Shown: positions 16,974 through 25,906 of the stretch, piece by piece
Layout: the number at the start of each line of letters is the position of its first letter
Numbering within the stretch: the stretch's first letter is position 1
DNA from: Sphaeroforma sirkka
Taxonomy: Eukaryota; Opisthokonta; Ichthyosporea; Ichthyophonida
Direction: 5' to 3'
NCBI GenBank assembly: GCA_001586965.3
Contig: LUCW03000005.1
Span: 193,501-257,500 of the forward strand
Length of the DNA stretch: 64,000 nucleotides
Translations under genes and position numbers: made by a program
The notes under the pieces: model-generated
The model's input: only the letters and a program-made list of their open reading frames with translations
Told to the model about the DNA's origin: nothing
Database searches by the model: none

Positions 16974-18122
16974 ATGGCCGCCCAAACAAAGCTTGTGTCC
17001 GGCGGTGGCACAGTACTCTTTCAATTAGACATTGCCGAGATCAAACTAAAGCATGGGGACCACGAGCTAATGCAGCAGTTGGCGGGCGACTACAGGGATA
17101 ATCCCTGCACGACCTTTGCCCGGGGCCACGACCAGCACGACGCTTTCCCGAAAACCGCTACCGGTCGAGGTACTGGGGCCAGCCCCACTAACCCTTTCGA
17201 TAATCTTACAGATACAGGGGAGGAATGGGGCAGTGCCACTAGGATCAAATCAGAGGTCAAGCAAGACTACGTCAGCGGCGACATTTTTTTCGATGCCGCC
17301 GCCCCCACCAAGCGCAACCGCAGTTCCAAGCCCCCCTCCGATGCCTCAGTGCTCACCAGCACCCTGGCCTCCGACCTCCTCACGCACTTCCAGGAGTTTC
17401 TTATCCGCCTCTTTACCGGCCGCTTCACCGCCCGCGAGTTCACCCAAATGTCCGTGTACACTACACCTGACTCCTTCTCACAGACTAACACGACCAGCAA
17501 CCTCGTCCTTCTCCGCGAGCTCGTCCAGCGCACCATTGACTCCAACGGCGCAGACGCCACATTCCCCAACCAGAATGTCGCGTTTGGCGCCACCGCCGAC
17601 AGCTCGTTCGTCTCTGAGGCCGACACCGCATCCACCTCGAGCGTGTTTGGCCTCCAGTCCATCTCCAGTGTCGGCATCGGCGTCCCCGTCATCGACCAGC
17701 CACCACAAACCACCCTCTCCTCCGTGGCCCTCTCGCGATCCACACACACCGCCGCCGACCTCTCGTCCCCTCTCCTCCGTGGCCCTCTCCGACACCCACA
17801 CCGCCGCCACAGACCTCTCGTCACCCTCACCCTCCATCTCGGTTGTTCTGACTTCCGACACACTGTCCTCATCGTCCTCCGTCTACATACCCAGCACCGC
17901 CTTCCCCTCGCCCGTGGTGATCCCGTCGGCCGACATCGGCAACACGCTCCGCGGCGACGCCAAGAACCCGCTCGTAACCGCAACATCCGAGTCCCAGTTC
18001 CAGTCCGCCCTCTTCGGCGCCCTCGCCCGCAACGCACTCCCAGACGCCCACCCCCCACAGTCCCTCACCATGCGCGAGCTCCGCAAGTCCCCCAACGGCC
18101 GCCAGTTCTCCGAAATGTTTAG
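16974..18122 (+). CDS. Unknown protein, N-terminal reading frame
   Basis: Starts at ATG 16974 (MAAQTKLVSGGGTVLFQLD) after TCTTAAA. The first ~250 residues look like genuine protein, with a Ser/Thr/Pro-rich region from about residue 170. Toward its 3' part the frame turns into His/Arg/Leu low-complexity typical of a shadow, while the overlapping frame ending at 18345 takes over protein-like composition. No family recognised. Confidence 0.6.
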   Translation: MAAQTKLVSGGGTVLFQLDIAEIKLKHGDHELMQQLAGDYRDNPCTTFARGHDQHDAFPKTATGRGTGASPTNPFDNLTDTGEEWGSATRIKSEVKQDYVSGDIFFDAAAPTKRNRSSKPPSDASVLTSTLASDLLTHFQEFLIRLFTGRFTAREFTQMSVYTTPDSFSQTNTTSNLVLLRELVQRTIDSNGADATFPNQNVAFGATADSSFVSEADTASTSSVFGLQSISSVGIGVPVIDQPPQTTLSSVALSRSTHTAADLSSPLLRGPLRHPHRRHRPLVTLTLHLGCSDFRHTVLIVLRLHTQHRLPLARGDPVGRHRQHAPRRRQEPARNRNIRVPVPVRPLRRPRPQRTPRRPPPTVPHHARAPQVPQRPPVLRNV

Positions 18123-18345
18123 CGGCCTGACATTCTACATCCCCGACCCCGCACACCACCGTCTCTACGACGTCGTCCGCGACCCGCTCACCGGCCGTCC
18201 GGCATACATACTCGCCCACGTCACCTTCCGCAACTGCACGCCGCAGCCCATGTTCCTCGACACCGCCCGCATCCACAGCGGCCTCATCCCCGTCGTCCTC
18301 TGCGGCAACCACTTTTGCTTTGATCTCACCGTCCTCAAAAATTAA
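17116..18345 (+). CDS. Unknown protein, C-terminal reading frame
   Basis: Only the 3' half of this frame (from roughly 17800) has coding character: it ends with a compact domain containing GLTFYIPDPAHHRLYDVV, PAYILAHVTFRNC and GLIPVVLCGNHFCFDL. The locus is shared with the frame starting at 16974, and an imperfect ~70-bp direct repeat lies where the two frames overlap. The stop at 18345 is followed by a hairpin. Function unknown; a beta-rich structural domain is plausible. Confidence 0.5.
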   Translation: MPGATTSTTLSRKPLPVEVLGPAPLTLSIILQIQGRNGAVPLGSNQRSSKTTSAATFFSMPPPPPSATAVPSPPPMPQCSPAPWPPTSSRTSRSFLSASLPAASPPASSPKCPCTLHLTPSHRLTRPATSSFSASSSSAPLTPTAQTPHSPTRMSRLAPPPTARSSLRPTPHPPRACLASSPSPVSASASPSSTSHHKPPSPPWPSRDPHTPPPTSRPLSSVALSDTHTAATDLSSPSPSISVVLTSDTLSSSSSVYIPSTAFPSPVVIPSADIGNTLRGDAKNPLVTATSESQFQSALFGALARNALPDAHPPQSLTMRELRKSPNGRQFSEMFSGLTFYIPDPAHHRLYDVVRDPLTGRPAYILAHVTFRNCTPQPMFLDTARIHSGLIPVVLCGNHFCFDLTVLKN

Positions 18346-18354
18346 CTTTTGGTT

Positions 18355-18372
18355 AAACCACACTTGTGGTTT
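18355..18372 (+). terminator. 8-bp hairpin after a stop codon
   Basis: AAACCACA at 18355-18362, a two-base loop, then TGTGGTTT at 18365-18372. It begins ten bases after the stop at 18345 and lies before the next start at 18399. Confidence 0.55.
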
Positions 18373-18398
18373 TAGAAAACCAGCCAGCAACCAGCACA

Positions 18399-18917
18399 AT
18401 GCCACTCTGGACCGACGACATCACCGCTCTCTTTGAGTCGTCCACCCTCATCCCAGACCGCGCGCAGAGCATCAACGAGAACCTCAACTCCATATGGCGC
18501 TTCTACGTGCTCATCCTCATCATCATGGCCCTCCTCCAGGTCCCTGGCTGGGTCGCCACCATGAGCATGTTCCTCATCGTCTACTTTGTCGCAATCTTCT
18601 ACATCGGGTCTCTCGACCTCGACATGGACGCCCGCGTCGACAGCCTCATCCAGGAAGCATACGTCCGCCGCGACACGTACCCACCCCCAGACCAATTGCG
18701 CTCCTGCCCCACCACCACAGCCTCTCCGTACGACCACCCACCCACTTGCCGCCCCGGCAACCACCTCCCGTCCGAGGTCGAAATGGACTACGACAGCTAC
18801 CCCCACGACATCAACCGCCCCCGTCAACGACGCCTATGTCCCCGAGCACCAGCGCGACAGCATCCTCAACCTCGAGCGCATTGCGCGCCACACCGGACCC
18901 GCCCTCCAGGACCTTGA
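18399..18917 (+). CDS. Membrane protein, N-terminal reading frame
   Basis: ATG 18399 (MPLWTDDITALFESS). After ~35 soluble residues come two close membrane helices (FYVLILIIMALLQVPGW and TMSMFLIVYFVAIFYIG), then an acidic stretch LDLDMDARVDSLIQEAYVRRDTYPPP. From about nt 18830 protein-like composition passes to the overlapping frame ending at 19098. No family recognised. Confidence 0.6.
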   Translation: MPLWTDDITALFESSTLIPDRAQSINENLNSIWRFYVLILIIMALLQVPGWVATMSMFLIVYFVAIFYIGSLDLDMDARVDSLIQEAYVRRDTYPPPDQLRSCPTTTASPYDHPPTCRPGNHLPSEVEMDYDSYPHDINRPRQRRLCPRAPARQHPQPRAHCAPHRTRPPGP

Positions 18918-19098
18918 CCAGAAACAACGGGACGCCGATCCCCGCAACGACATCTCATTCCCCTGCCACGAGATCCAGAGCAAGTACACCAACCTCTACC
19001 ACACCCCCGTCGATCTCGCCGACGGCTGCTCGAGCCTCCACGGCGCCGAAACCATGTACAAGTCTGCACTTCAGAATTCAAATAAAATATACTTGTAA
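18586..19098 (+). CDS. Membrane protein, C-terminal reading frame
   Basis: The last ~90 codons (from VNDAYVPEHQRDSILNLE to NSNKIYL) look like genuine coding sequence; the earlier part of this frame is a Thr/Ala/Pro-rich shadow. It carries a soluble domain with HTGPALQDLDQKQRDADPRN. A hairpin follows its stop. Confidence 0.45.
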   Translation: MSQSSTSGLSTSTWTPASTASSRKHTSAATRTHPQTNCAPAPPPQPLRTTTHPLAAPATTSRPRSKWTTTATPTTSTAPVNDAYVPEHQRDSILNLERIARHTGPALQDLDQKQRDADPRNDISFPCHEIQSKYTNLYHTPVDLADGCSSLHGAETMYKSALQNSNKIYL

Positions 19099-19125
19099 CA
19101 TTCGTCCAAGTCAACTCTTTCAACG

Positions 19126-19163
19126 CTACTATTTTTTTTACCCATCATAAAAAAAACAAGTAG
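19126..19163 (+). terminator. Hairpin with poly-T/poly-A stem
   Basis: CTACT-TTTTTTTT pairs with AAAAAAAA-AGTAG across a 9-base loop, with one small internal bulge. It lies 28 bases after the stop at 19098. Confidence 0.5.
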
Positions 19164-19292
19164 TTTTTCCCTACCCAGATCACACAAATCACAAACGTCT
19201 AGTCCACTAGTCTTGGTGCATCTAGTCTCTACAACAAACAAACACACAACCCCGTAACGCATAAGTAACAAGGGTGCAAACAAGACCACACA

Positions 19293-22200
19293 ATGTCCAG
19301 GTGTGCCCCCAACCCCAACCCCAACTCGGTGCAGATCGGCAACCTGGCCGGCGCATCCCACATCGACGACAATGCCATTGTCATTAACGCCACCAACATT
19401 GACCTTCCGAGTGCCGGCCAGGGCTCGCTGGTCATCAAGCCCGTCGCCTACAAGCACAATGTCCCCATGGGCCTCTCGTACAACCACTCCACCGGCGAGA
19501 TCAGCTACAGCCCCTCCAAGGGCGTGGCCGGCGCAACAATCAACGCATCCAACAACCTGGTCCTGTCCCTCGTAGACGGGTCCTGCATCAACGCCGGCCT
19601 AGTTCCAACTGAGGCCGGCGCCACCGGGGCCACGGGGCCGGCGGGTGCAGCAGGGGAAAAAGGCGCCACAGGTGCCACAGGTGCAGCAGGCGCCACAGGT
19701 GCCACAGGAGCAGCAGGGGAAACCGGCGCCACAGGCCCTCAGGGTGCTACAATCGTAGATATCACAATCGATTGCCACGGCAATACCATCATAACCGACA
19801 GCGAAGGCAACCAGTTTGACATTGGAAAAAGCCCCTCGACCCCCGGCAAGGACGGCCCCGGCTTCACGAACGCCTTCGTGGGGTCAGATGGCGTGCTGCA
19901 GATCGTCCGCACAACAGGAGAAATTTTCGCCGCCGGCCATGTGATTGGCCCCCAAGGGGATATTGGGTGCGTTGGGCCAGCAGGGGAAATTGGACCTCAG
20001 GGTCCACCTGGGATCGGAATCACGGGCGCCCAGGGCCCAGTCGGCTGCCCCGGTGACAAGGGTGACACTGGTGAACAGGGCATCAGTTACACGTCCGTAT
20101 TCCTCAACACCAAGGGCGAATTAAATTTCGTAAATAGCGAGGGTGAAATTACTAATTTGGGAGTCGTGAAAGGCGCCACCGGTGACGATGGAAAGTTTAT
20201 CGTGTCGGCCGAGATCGACGATGCCGGCAATCTGATTCTCACAGACAGCGAAGGCGAAGTCCACAACGCGGGCTACTCGCGCGGCGAGCAGGGGCCAGTT
20301 GGTGCTACGGGCGACAGAGGGCAACCCGGACCGTGTGTGGCCTCTGCTGCGCTCGACGAAAACCACGAGCTGACCTTTACCATGACCTCGGGCGACAAAG
20401 TGCACGTCGATGGCAGCCTAAAGGGCGACACAGGGGACGCCGGAAGAGGAATAGTAGAAGCCATTGTCGATAACTCTGGCGACCTCCAGCTGACAATGAC
20501 CGACGGCACCGTGCAGTCACCGGGTCATGTCCTCGGGGCTCCGGGCCAGGACGGAATAAGTTACATCGACGCCACCGTCGATGGTGACGGGAACCTGGTG
20601 TTAATCGACAGCAACGGAAAATCTACGGACGTTGGAAATGTGATGGGCCCCCAGGGCATACAGGGCATACAGGGAATATCGTTTGTTGCCGCCGTTATCG
20701 ACGCCAACGGTGAATTATCCATCACACTGTCAGACGGAACACGGATCGACCTCGGAAAAGTGGTCGGCGACGATGGGGTCGACGGAATCGGAATCTTGGA
20801 AGCGGATATCGATCTAAACGGCGACCTTATAATCACTCTATCAGACTGCACTAAATTAAATCTTGGAAACGTAATCGGCCCTACCGGCAGCACTGGAAAC
20901 GCTGGAAAAGACGGACTGGGTATAACGTCCGTGATCATGGATAACGATTACAATCTCTCGTTCATCCTGTCTGACGGCACATCAAACACCGTCGGCCCCG
21001 TGCGCGGCCCAGAGGGGGCCACGGGAGCAACAGGGGAAATGGGGCCGATGGGGCCTACCGGTGGTGTCGGTGCTGATGGGGTTTCGGTGATCGACTCCAT
21101 AGTCAACAACAACGGGGAACTAGAGATCATTCTGTCCAATGGCGAAAAGAATAACGCAGGCAAAGTGGTTGGGGCCACGGGCAGCACAGGAAATACGGGT
21201 GCCGATGGCAGATCCATCTCGGGCGTAACAATCAACAGTAACGATGAACTTGTGGTCCTCTACAGTGACAACCAGACTACGAACCTCGGAAATGTCCGCG
21301 GACCCCAGGGTATACAAGGTGAAGAAGGTCTGGGCATATCTTCCATAATCCTCGACAACAACTACAACCTGTCATTTGTAATGACTGACGGAAGCACGAA
21401 TTCGCTCGGACCGGTCCGCGGGGAGAAAGGGGAGCAAGGACTACAAGGAATACCAGGCGTACAGGGTGATGTCGGACCCGCCGGAGCCGACGGTGTTTCG
21501 GTAACGGGTGCTACCGTAGACAAGGACGGCAACATGGACATTATTTTCTCAACTGGAGAATCTAAACCCGTCGGTAACGTCAAGGGACCAACCGGCAACG
21601 ATGGAAGTACTGGGGACAGTGGGCGTGGAATTAGTTCCGTCGTGCTGAACCAGAACAACGAGCTTGTCTTTACATTTACCGACAACACGGTGAGTAACCT
21701 TGGCAAGGTAATCGGGCCGACCGGCAGCGATGGAAAGCAGGGTACTGGGGTCGCGGGAATTATCCTGAACTCCAACAACGAATTAATCTTTTCACTCGAC
21801 AATAACACAACCATTAACGTTGGCCAGATTCCCGAGGGACCAGCGGGAGTCCAAGGACCCGTCGGCTCCACGGGAGCCGCGGGTAGAGATGGCAGCGATG
21901 GAAAGGACGGAGTCAGTATCGTTGATAGTAATATCAATGGCCAAGGTGAACTTGAGATCGTGTACTCAGACGGGCGCAAGGACAACCTTGGAAAAGTCGA
22001 AGGCGCCGATGGCAAGACTGGTGAAACGGGAATACCCGGTAGAGGCGTGACCAATGTGACTCTGGAAGGTGATAACCTCATCGTATACTACACGGACGGC
22101 TCATCTACAAACGCTGGGTCAGCAGTCGGGCCCACAGGGGCGTCCGGCCCAGGATACAGCAATGCACTCATAAACGGTTCGGGAGACCTGATCCTGGTGG

Positions 22201-22385
22201 ACACTGCGGGTACACCGCACAACATTGGTAATGTTGTCGCACCGCGCATCATCAGCGCAGAGGTGAGCCAGGTCGACTTCCACCTGCGCCTCAAGTTTGA
22301 CGATGGCTCCGAGATGGATGCCGGCAGCGTGCTACCATTGGGCGCGCAGTCGTCCGACTACCTGTACTGGCACCCCGAGAACTAG
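19293..22385 (+). CDS. Giant collagen-like fibre protein
   Basis: 1030 residues. After ~100 residues of globular N-terminus, Gly-X-Y collagen stretches (GATGATGPAGAAGEKG style) alternate some 20 times with ~40-residue beta modules of the pattern (I/V)xxVxIDxxGxLxxTxSDGTxxNLGxVxGPxG. A short C-terminal cap ends SSDYLYWHPEN. The fibre gene at 7806 has the same architecture with fewer collagen triplets. Such chains trimerise into long surface fibres; host adhesion is the usual inferred role. An A-run hairpin follows the gene. Confidence 0.92.
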   Translation: MSRCAPNPNPNSVQIGNLAGASHIDDNAIVINATNIDLPSAGQGSLVIKPVAYKHNVPMGLSYNHSTGEISYSPSKGVAGATINASNNLVLSLVDGSCINAGLVPTEAGATGATGPAGAAGEKGATGATGAAGATGATGAAGETGATGPQGATIVDITIDCHGNTIITDSEGNQFDIGKSPSTPGKDGPGFTNAFVGSDGVLQIVRTTGEIFAAGHVIGPQGDIGCVGPAGEIGPQGPPGIGITGAQGPVGCPGDKGDTGEQGISYTSVFLNTKGELNFVNSEGEITNLGVVKGATGDDGKFIVSAEIDDAGNLILTDSEGEVHNAGYSRGEQGPVGATGDRGQPGPCVASAALDENHELTFTMTSGDKVHVDGSLKGDTGDAGRGIVEAIVDNSGDLQLTMTDGTVQSPGHVLGAPGQDGISYIDATVDGDGNLVLIDSNGKSTDVGNVMGPQGIQGIQGISFVAAVIDANGELSITLSDGTRIDLGKVVGDDGVDGIGILEADIDLNGDLIITLSDCTKLNLGNVIGPTGSTGNAGKDGLGITSVIMDNDYNLSFILSDGTSNTVGPVRGPEGATGATGEMGPMGPTGGVGADGVSVIDSIVNNNGELEIILSNGEKNNAGKVVGATGSTGNTGADGRSISGVTINSNDELVVLYSDNQTTNLGNVRGPQGIQGEEGLGISSIILDNNYNLSFVMTDGSTNSLGPVRGEKGEQGLQGIPGVQGDVGPAGADGVSVTGATVDKDGNMDIIFSTGESKPVGNVKGPTGNDGSTGDSGRGISSVVLNQNNELVFTFTDNTVSNLGKVIGPTGSDGKQGTGVAGIILNSNNELIFSLDNNTTINVGQIPEGPAGVQGPVGSTGAAGRDGSDGKDGVSIVDSNINGQGELEIVYSDGRKDNLGKVEGADGKTGETGIPGRGVTNVTLEGDNLIVYYTDGSSTNAGSAVGPTGASGPGYSNALINGSGDLILVDTAGTPHNIGNVVAPRIISAEVSQVDFHLRLKFDDGSEMDAGSVLPLGAQSSDYLYWHPEN

Positions 22386-22414
22386 ATTTACTAGAACCGC
22401 TAAAAAAAAAAAAA

Positions 22415-22444
22415 TATTTCATTGCAATAATTTCCAATGAAATA
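22415..22444 (+). terminator. 10-bp perfect hairpin after the fibre gene
   Basis: TATTTCATTG at 22415-22424 pairs with CAATGAAATA at 22435-22444 across a 10-base loop. It is 29 bases after the stop of the collagen-like gene and just before the A-rich leader of the next gene. Confidence 0.65.
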
Positions 22445-22464
22445 AAAGCAGGGTGAAAAAAAAA

Positions 22465-22905
22465 ATGTTTCAGACCCGTGATGAATTTTTCAGCCAGGCG
22501 GCCAAGCGCGCCGAGCTGTTTGAAAAGCACATTACCCACAACACCATGGCCATCATGAACCTGCTGCACGCCCTCGAGTACTTCCACTACCAGCACATTG
22601 TCAGCCACCAGGTGTACCCTGTGACAGTGGCCAAGCAAGACGAGCTGGACCGGGCGCTGACAACAGCCAAGCTATGCCTCAAGCTGTACATGCGGTCGTC
22701 GTCGATCCGCGGCGGCAGCCGGGCGGCCAACACGGCGGGGCTCAACGCCGCGCAGCTGTACTCGAACGCGTCACCGGACACGCTCGACTTTTTCATGGTG
22801 CGCCCGCTCACAGAGGGCGGGGCGTCGGCCACGATTGCGCTGCAGAGCGCCGTGTTGCAGCACCTGAGGCCCAAGGCCGTGCGGGTGCTAGCAGAACACA
22901 TTTGA
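22465..22905 (+). CDS. Unknown helical protein
   Basis: 146 residues from ATG 22465, directly after a run of nine A (GGTGAAAAAAAAAATG), the leader type seen at many starts here. An in-frame upstream start adds only lysines and is not preferred. Mostly helical (HNTMAIMNLLHALEYFHYQHI; ALTTAKLCLKLYMRSSS). No domain recognised. Its 3' end overlaps the convergent SWIB gene by 18 bases. Confidence 0.7.
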   Translation: MFQTRDEFFSQAAKRAELFEKHITHNTMAIMNLLHALEYFHYQHIVSHQVYPVTVAKQDELDRALTTAKLCLKLYMRSSSIRGGSRAANTAGLNAAQLYSNASPDTLDFFMVRPLTEGGASATIALQSAVLQHLRPKAVRVLAEHI

Positions 22906-23316
22906 GATGAGGCGCTGCATCATGGCGTAGGTCATGGGCCCGTCTTCGGTGTCGTACCGCAGGAGGCTACACATGCGGGTGTCGGGGTTGATGATGCGCT
23001 TGTTGTGCGGGTCCTGGAGGCCGTTCGCGCGGATGTAGCTGGCGAAGCGCCGGGTGGCCGTGGGACGGGATACACAGACAGGCTGCGCGCTGCCCTCGAG
23101 GGCAAAGAATGCGACAGCCTCATCAGTTATGGGCCGGGTAACGACGAGCGAGCTGTTGCTAGAGTCAAACTTGACGGGGGCGCGGTTCAGGTCCTTCTTG
23201 AGGGCCGCGAGGATCTTGATGTGCTCGTCGATGGCGCCCCGGTCTGGGACAGGCAGCGTGGTCAGGTAGGCGATGACCTTGTCGATCTGCAAGGCGGCGG
23301 AATCGAGCTTGGGCAT
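22888..23316 (-). CDS. SWIB/MDM2-domain protein
   Basis: 142 residues. Residues ~58-140 match the SWIB fold: PITDEAVAFFALEG, then SRPTATRRFASYIRANGLQDPHNKRIINPD, then TYAMMQRLISNVF. The NLQDPxNKRIINxD core is the most conserved stretch of the family. The N-terminal ~50 residues are helical. SWIB domains occur in chromatin remodellers, chlamydial proteins and large DNA viruses, where they bind protein partners or DNA during transcription or chromatin handling. The position beside a probable early transcription factor fits a role in viral transcription. Confidence 0.85.
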   Translation of the reverse strand: MPKLDSAALQIDKVIAYLTTLPVPDRGAIDEHIKILAALKKDLNRAPVKFDSSNSSLVVTRPITDEAVAFFALEGSAQPVCVSRPTATRRFASYIRANGLQDPHNKRIINPDTRMCSLLRYDTEDGPMTYAMMQRLISNVFC

Positions 23317-23431
23317 GTTTTAGACTTCTTTTAGTACAAGAAAAAAAAATATTTTAGCGCAAGCCTCATAACGACACTGGTGGGCTAGAGTGCACTTGAT
23401 AATACAATCGCAGACGAGCCAGCAAAACAGA

Positions 23432-25906
23432 ATGGACCTGGAAACATACCTGGACGGAGAGAGACAGTACCCCGGAGCCAGCGGGGCGCTGGACCTGCTG
23501 CACGACTACGTGCTGGACCACGGGGCGCCGCTCCTCGAGCCGGCCTTTCTCGTCGAGGAGCTGCGATACCTGTGTCGGGCGCACCACGCAAAGGCGTTCT
23601 GTGGGCCCGACACGACCGTGTCCAAGGCCACGCGGGCCGCGGAGCTGGCGGCGGCCATGGCGGCGATCACGATGGCGGGCGTGCAGCGCGTGCTGCACGA
23701 CCCGCTGGGGCCGCGGCGGGGGGTGCCGAAGCGCAGGCCGCTCGCGTTCCGGACATTCAAGGCTGCCGTGCTGCCGCGGTGCGGGTCCGCGGTGCGGCTG
23801 GACACGGGCGACTTCACAGTGACGATGCGGTTCACAGTTGCCTGGCCGCTGCAGCATGTTGCTAATCTTGTGTCCCAGACCGGGGTGGGGGTGCTTCTGC
23901 AGCTGGTCGGCGGAGGGATGTGGGCCAGCGAGCCGTGCGCAGGGCTCGTGGAGCGGTTCGGTGGCAAGAAGACGCGGAATGTGTTGTACATAGAGTCGCA
24001 CAGGCACCGCGTGTACACGGTGACGCTCGATGCAAAGGGCGTCCCGGTAGCCGAGTACACAGGGACGCAGACCGAGGGCCTCGAGCGGGAGCTCGGGAGC
24101 GTGTTTGGGATGTTTGAGACGCGTGCGGCGACGGCAGAGTGTGACGGGACACTGCTTTTTGCAAACGATGCGCTGGACTACGACGTGCTGGCGCTAGTAC
24201 TGATGGACGACGCCCGGCTGCTGCGGGGGCTCCACTTTTCGGACTCGGTCGGAGAGCGGCTGGAGCTCGAGCACGCGGGCTCGGCGACGACCTGCGTGCT
24301 GACCAATCCGACCATGTCCAAGTGGTCCCGCAAGCTGCTAGACATGAGCGACCTCAAGTACAAGCCGGATGCACGGTACTCTGTGCTGGAGTTCAAGACA
24401 CGCAGCCTGTCTGGTGTGCGAGAGCTGTACAGAGACCTGGTGTACATGTACAAGACATATGTGGCACGCATTCGGGTGGTGAGGCAAGAGTACGTGGCGC
24501 ACGGCCTCGCTGTGGACACACCGCCGGAGAGGCGGCAGGGCGTGTACCTGTCTGCCGACATCCGCGGTGTGGCACCGGACTGCTTCCCCTCGCAGCACTC
24601 GCATATGGTTCGGGACAGCCGCCACGTGCAGGTGGTCGTGGGGCTGGAGACCCGCAGCGCCATGGAAGAGTATGTTCGGCAGCGGCCGGCAAACACATGT
24701 ATTGTATTTCCACCGGACGCGTGGGGCTCGGGCGGGGCCCAGCAGAGGGTGTACACGTCGTGCCAGAACGCCGAGTTCCCGTATATAGGGCTGGTGTCGA
24801 ACACGCTGCAGAACCGAAAGGCGCTGCCGTACCTCCCGTGCTGCTTCCAGACACCGCAGGGCGCCAAGGTGGAGTCGATTATTGAGAGCGTGGCATCGGA
24901 GTTTGTGTGGGACCCGAGCGAGACAATCAAGGTGCAGGTCCGCAACGTGCTGCTGACGGCCAAGCCCGTGGGTGTCGGCGTCTACTCGCCGCTTGGGCTG
25001 TGGGACACTGCGCTCTGTACCCAGGCGACGGGCTACTACCGGACGGGCACCACGAGCCGGCACTACCTGGCGAACTCCCGGGGCGTGGTGCGAGACCCGT
25101 CAATCCGGTTCGCGGTGGACCACAGCCTGCTGGAGTGCCTTGCGATTGCGCTGGGCATGCTCCATGGAGTGCTGGGTGTCGGAAAGCGCGTGGCGCTGCT
25201 GCGCGCCCTGGCGGTGGCGATTGCGGATCTGGGACTCGATGCGGAGGCGGCCGGCGACCTGGCGGCGTTTTTTGGGGTGACGCTGGCGGTTCTGCGAGCC
25301 GGCGGCGGGGTGGAGGTGAACCGAGGGCCCGGGGCTGAGCCCGCGGTAGTTGTGGTCGATACGGGTGACAACCACGAGCTGGTGGTGCTGCGCACCGGCG
25401 CCGCCGAGTTCGTGGGGCTGCTGTCGGCCAGTGTAGTGGAGGAGTTTGAGGGGATCGAGCGGCGTCGGGTGTCCGAGTCTGAGGCGCTGGCGGTCTCGTA
25501 CAGCCTGTGTGAGCCGGCGGCGTTGACTCGTGACGTGCTGATGGACGGCGTATTAGCGATGCTGGTGGGGCGGTTCTGCCGCGAGACGCCGCTGGACGTG
25601 GACCTGCTGTGGGATGATGTGGAGAGGTTCTGCGAGCGGAACGTGACAGTGTGCAAGCGGGCCGGGGCCGACCTCGCGGCGCTGGTGGCGGACAACTGCG
25701 GGCCGGTGCGGGTGACCTCTGGCGAGGTGCAGGCCGAGATCCGGCGCGAGGTGAAGGCCCTGGTGCGGCGAGTTTGCCGGACATGTCTGCCGAGCGGGAT
25801 GCAGTTTCGAGCACTGTACGAGCGGTTTGGGGCGACGCCGCTCGTGTGCGACTGGTACGGGAGCGAGTCGCGGATGCGACCGCTGAAGCGGGTAAAGATT
25901 GCCTAG
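23432..25906 (+). CDS. Probable early transcription factor large subunit (VETF-L/A7-like)
   Basis: 824 residues from ATG 23432 (MDLETYLDGERQYPG); the frame is open upstream only through a GTG at 23390. The best clue is a conserved block near residues 452-475, FPYIGLVSNTLQNRK followed by LPYLPCCFQ, which resembles the YPYxG...PCCF signature of the large subunit of the viral early transcription factor family, as I remember it. Length also suits that family. In poxviruses this protein binds early promoters with the helicase-like small subunit and recruits viral RNA polymerase. The call rests on one motif and context, so it is moderate. The end overlaps the convergent gene by four bases. Confidence 0.5.
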   Translation: MDLETYLDGERQYPGASGALDLLHDYVLDHGAPLLEPAFLVEELRYLCRAHHAKAFCGPDTTVSKATRAAELAAAMAAITMAGVQRVLHDPLGPRRGVPKRRPLAFRTFKAAVLPRCGSAVRLDTGDFTVTMRFTVAWPLQHVANLVSQTGVGVLLQLVGGGMWASEPCAGLVERFGGKKTRNVLYIESHRHRVYTVTLDAKGVPVAEYTGTQTEGLERELGSVFGMFETRAATAECDGTLLFANDALDYDVLALVLMDDARLLRGLHFSDSVGERLELEHAGSATTCVLTNPTMSKWSRKLLDMSDLKYKPDARYSVLEFKTRSLSGVRELYRDLVYMYKTYVARIRVVRQEYVAHGLAVDTPPERRQGVYLSADIRGVAPDCFPSQHSHMVRDSRHVQVVVGLETRSAMEEYVRQRPANTCIVFPPDAWGSGGAQQRVYTSCQNAEFPYIGLVSNTLQNRKALPYLPCCFQTPQGAKVESIIESVASEFVWDPSETIKVQVRNVLLTAKPVGVGVYSPLGLWDTALCTQATGYYRTGTTSRHYLANSRGVVRDPSIRFAVDHSLLECLAIALGMLHGVLGVGKRVALLRALAVAIADLGLDAEAAGDLAAFFGVTLAVLRAGGGVEVNRGPGAEPAVVVVDTGDNHELVVLRTGAAEFVGLLSASVVEEFEGIERRRVSESEALAVSYSLCEPAALTRDVLMDGVLAMLVGRFCRETPLDVDLLWDDVERFCERNVTVCKRAGADLAALVADNCGPVRVTSGEVQAEIRREVKALVRRVCRTCLPSGMQFRALYERFGATPLVCDWYGSESRMRPLKRVKIA

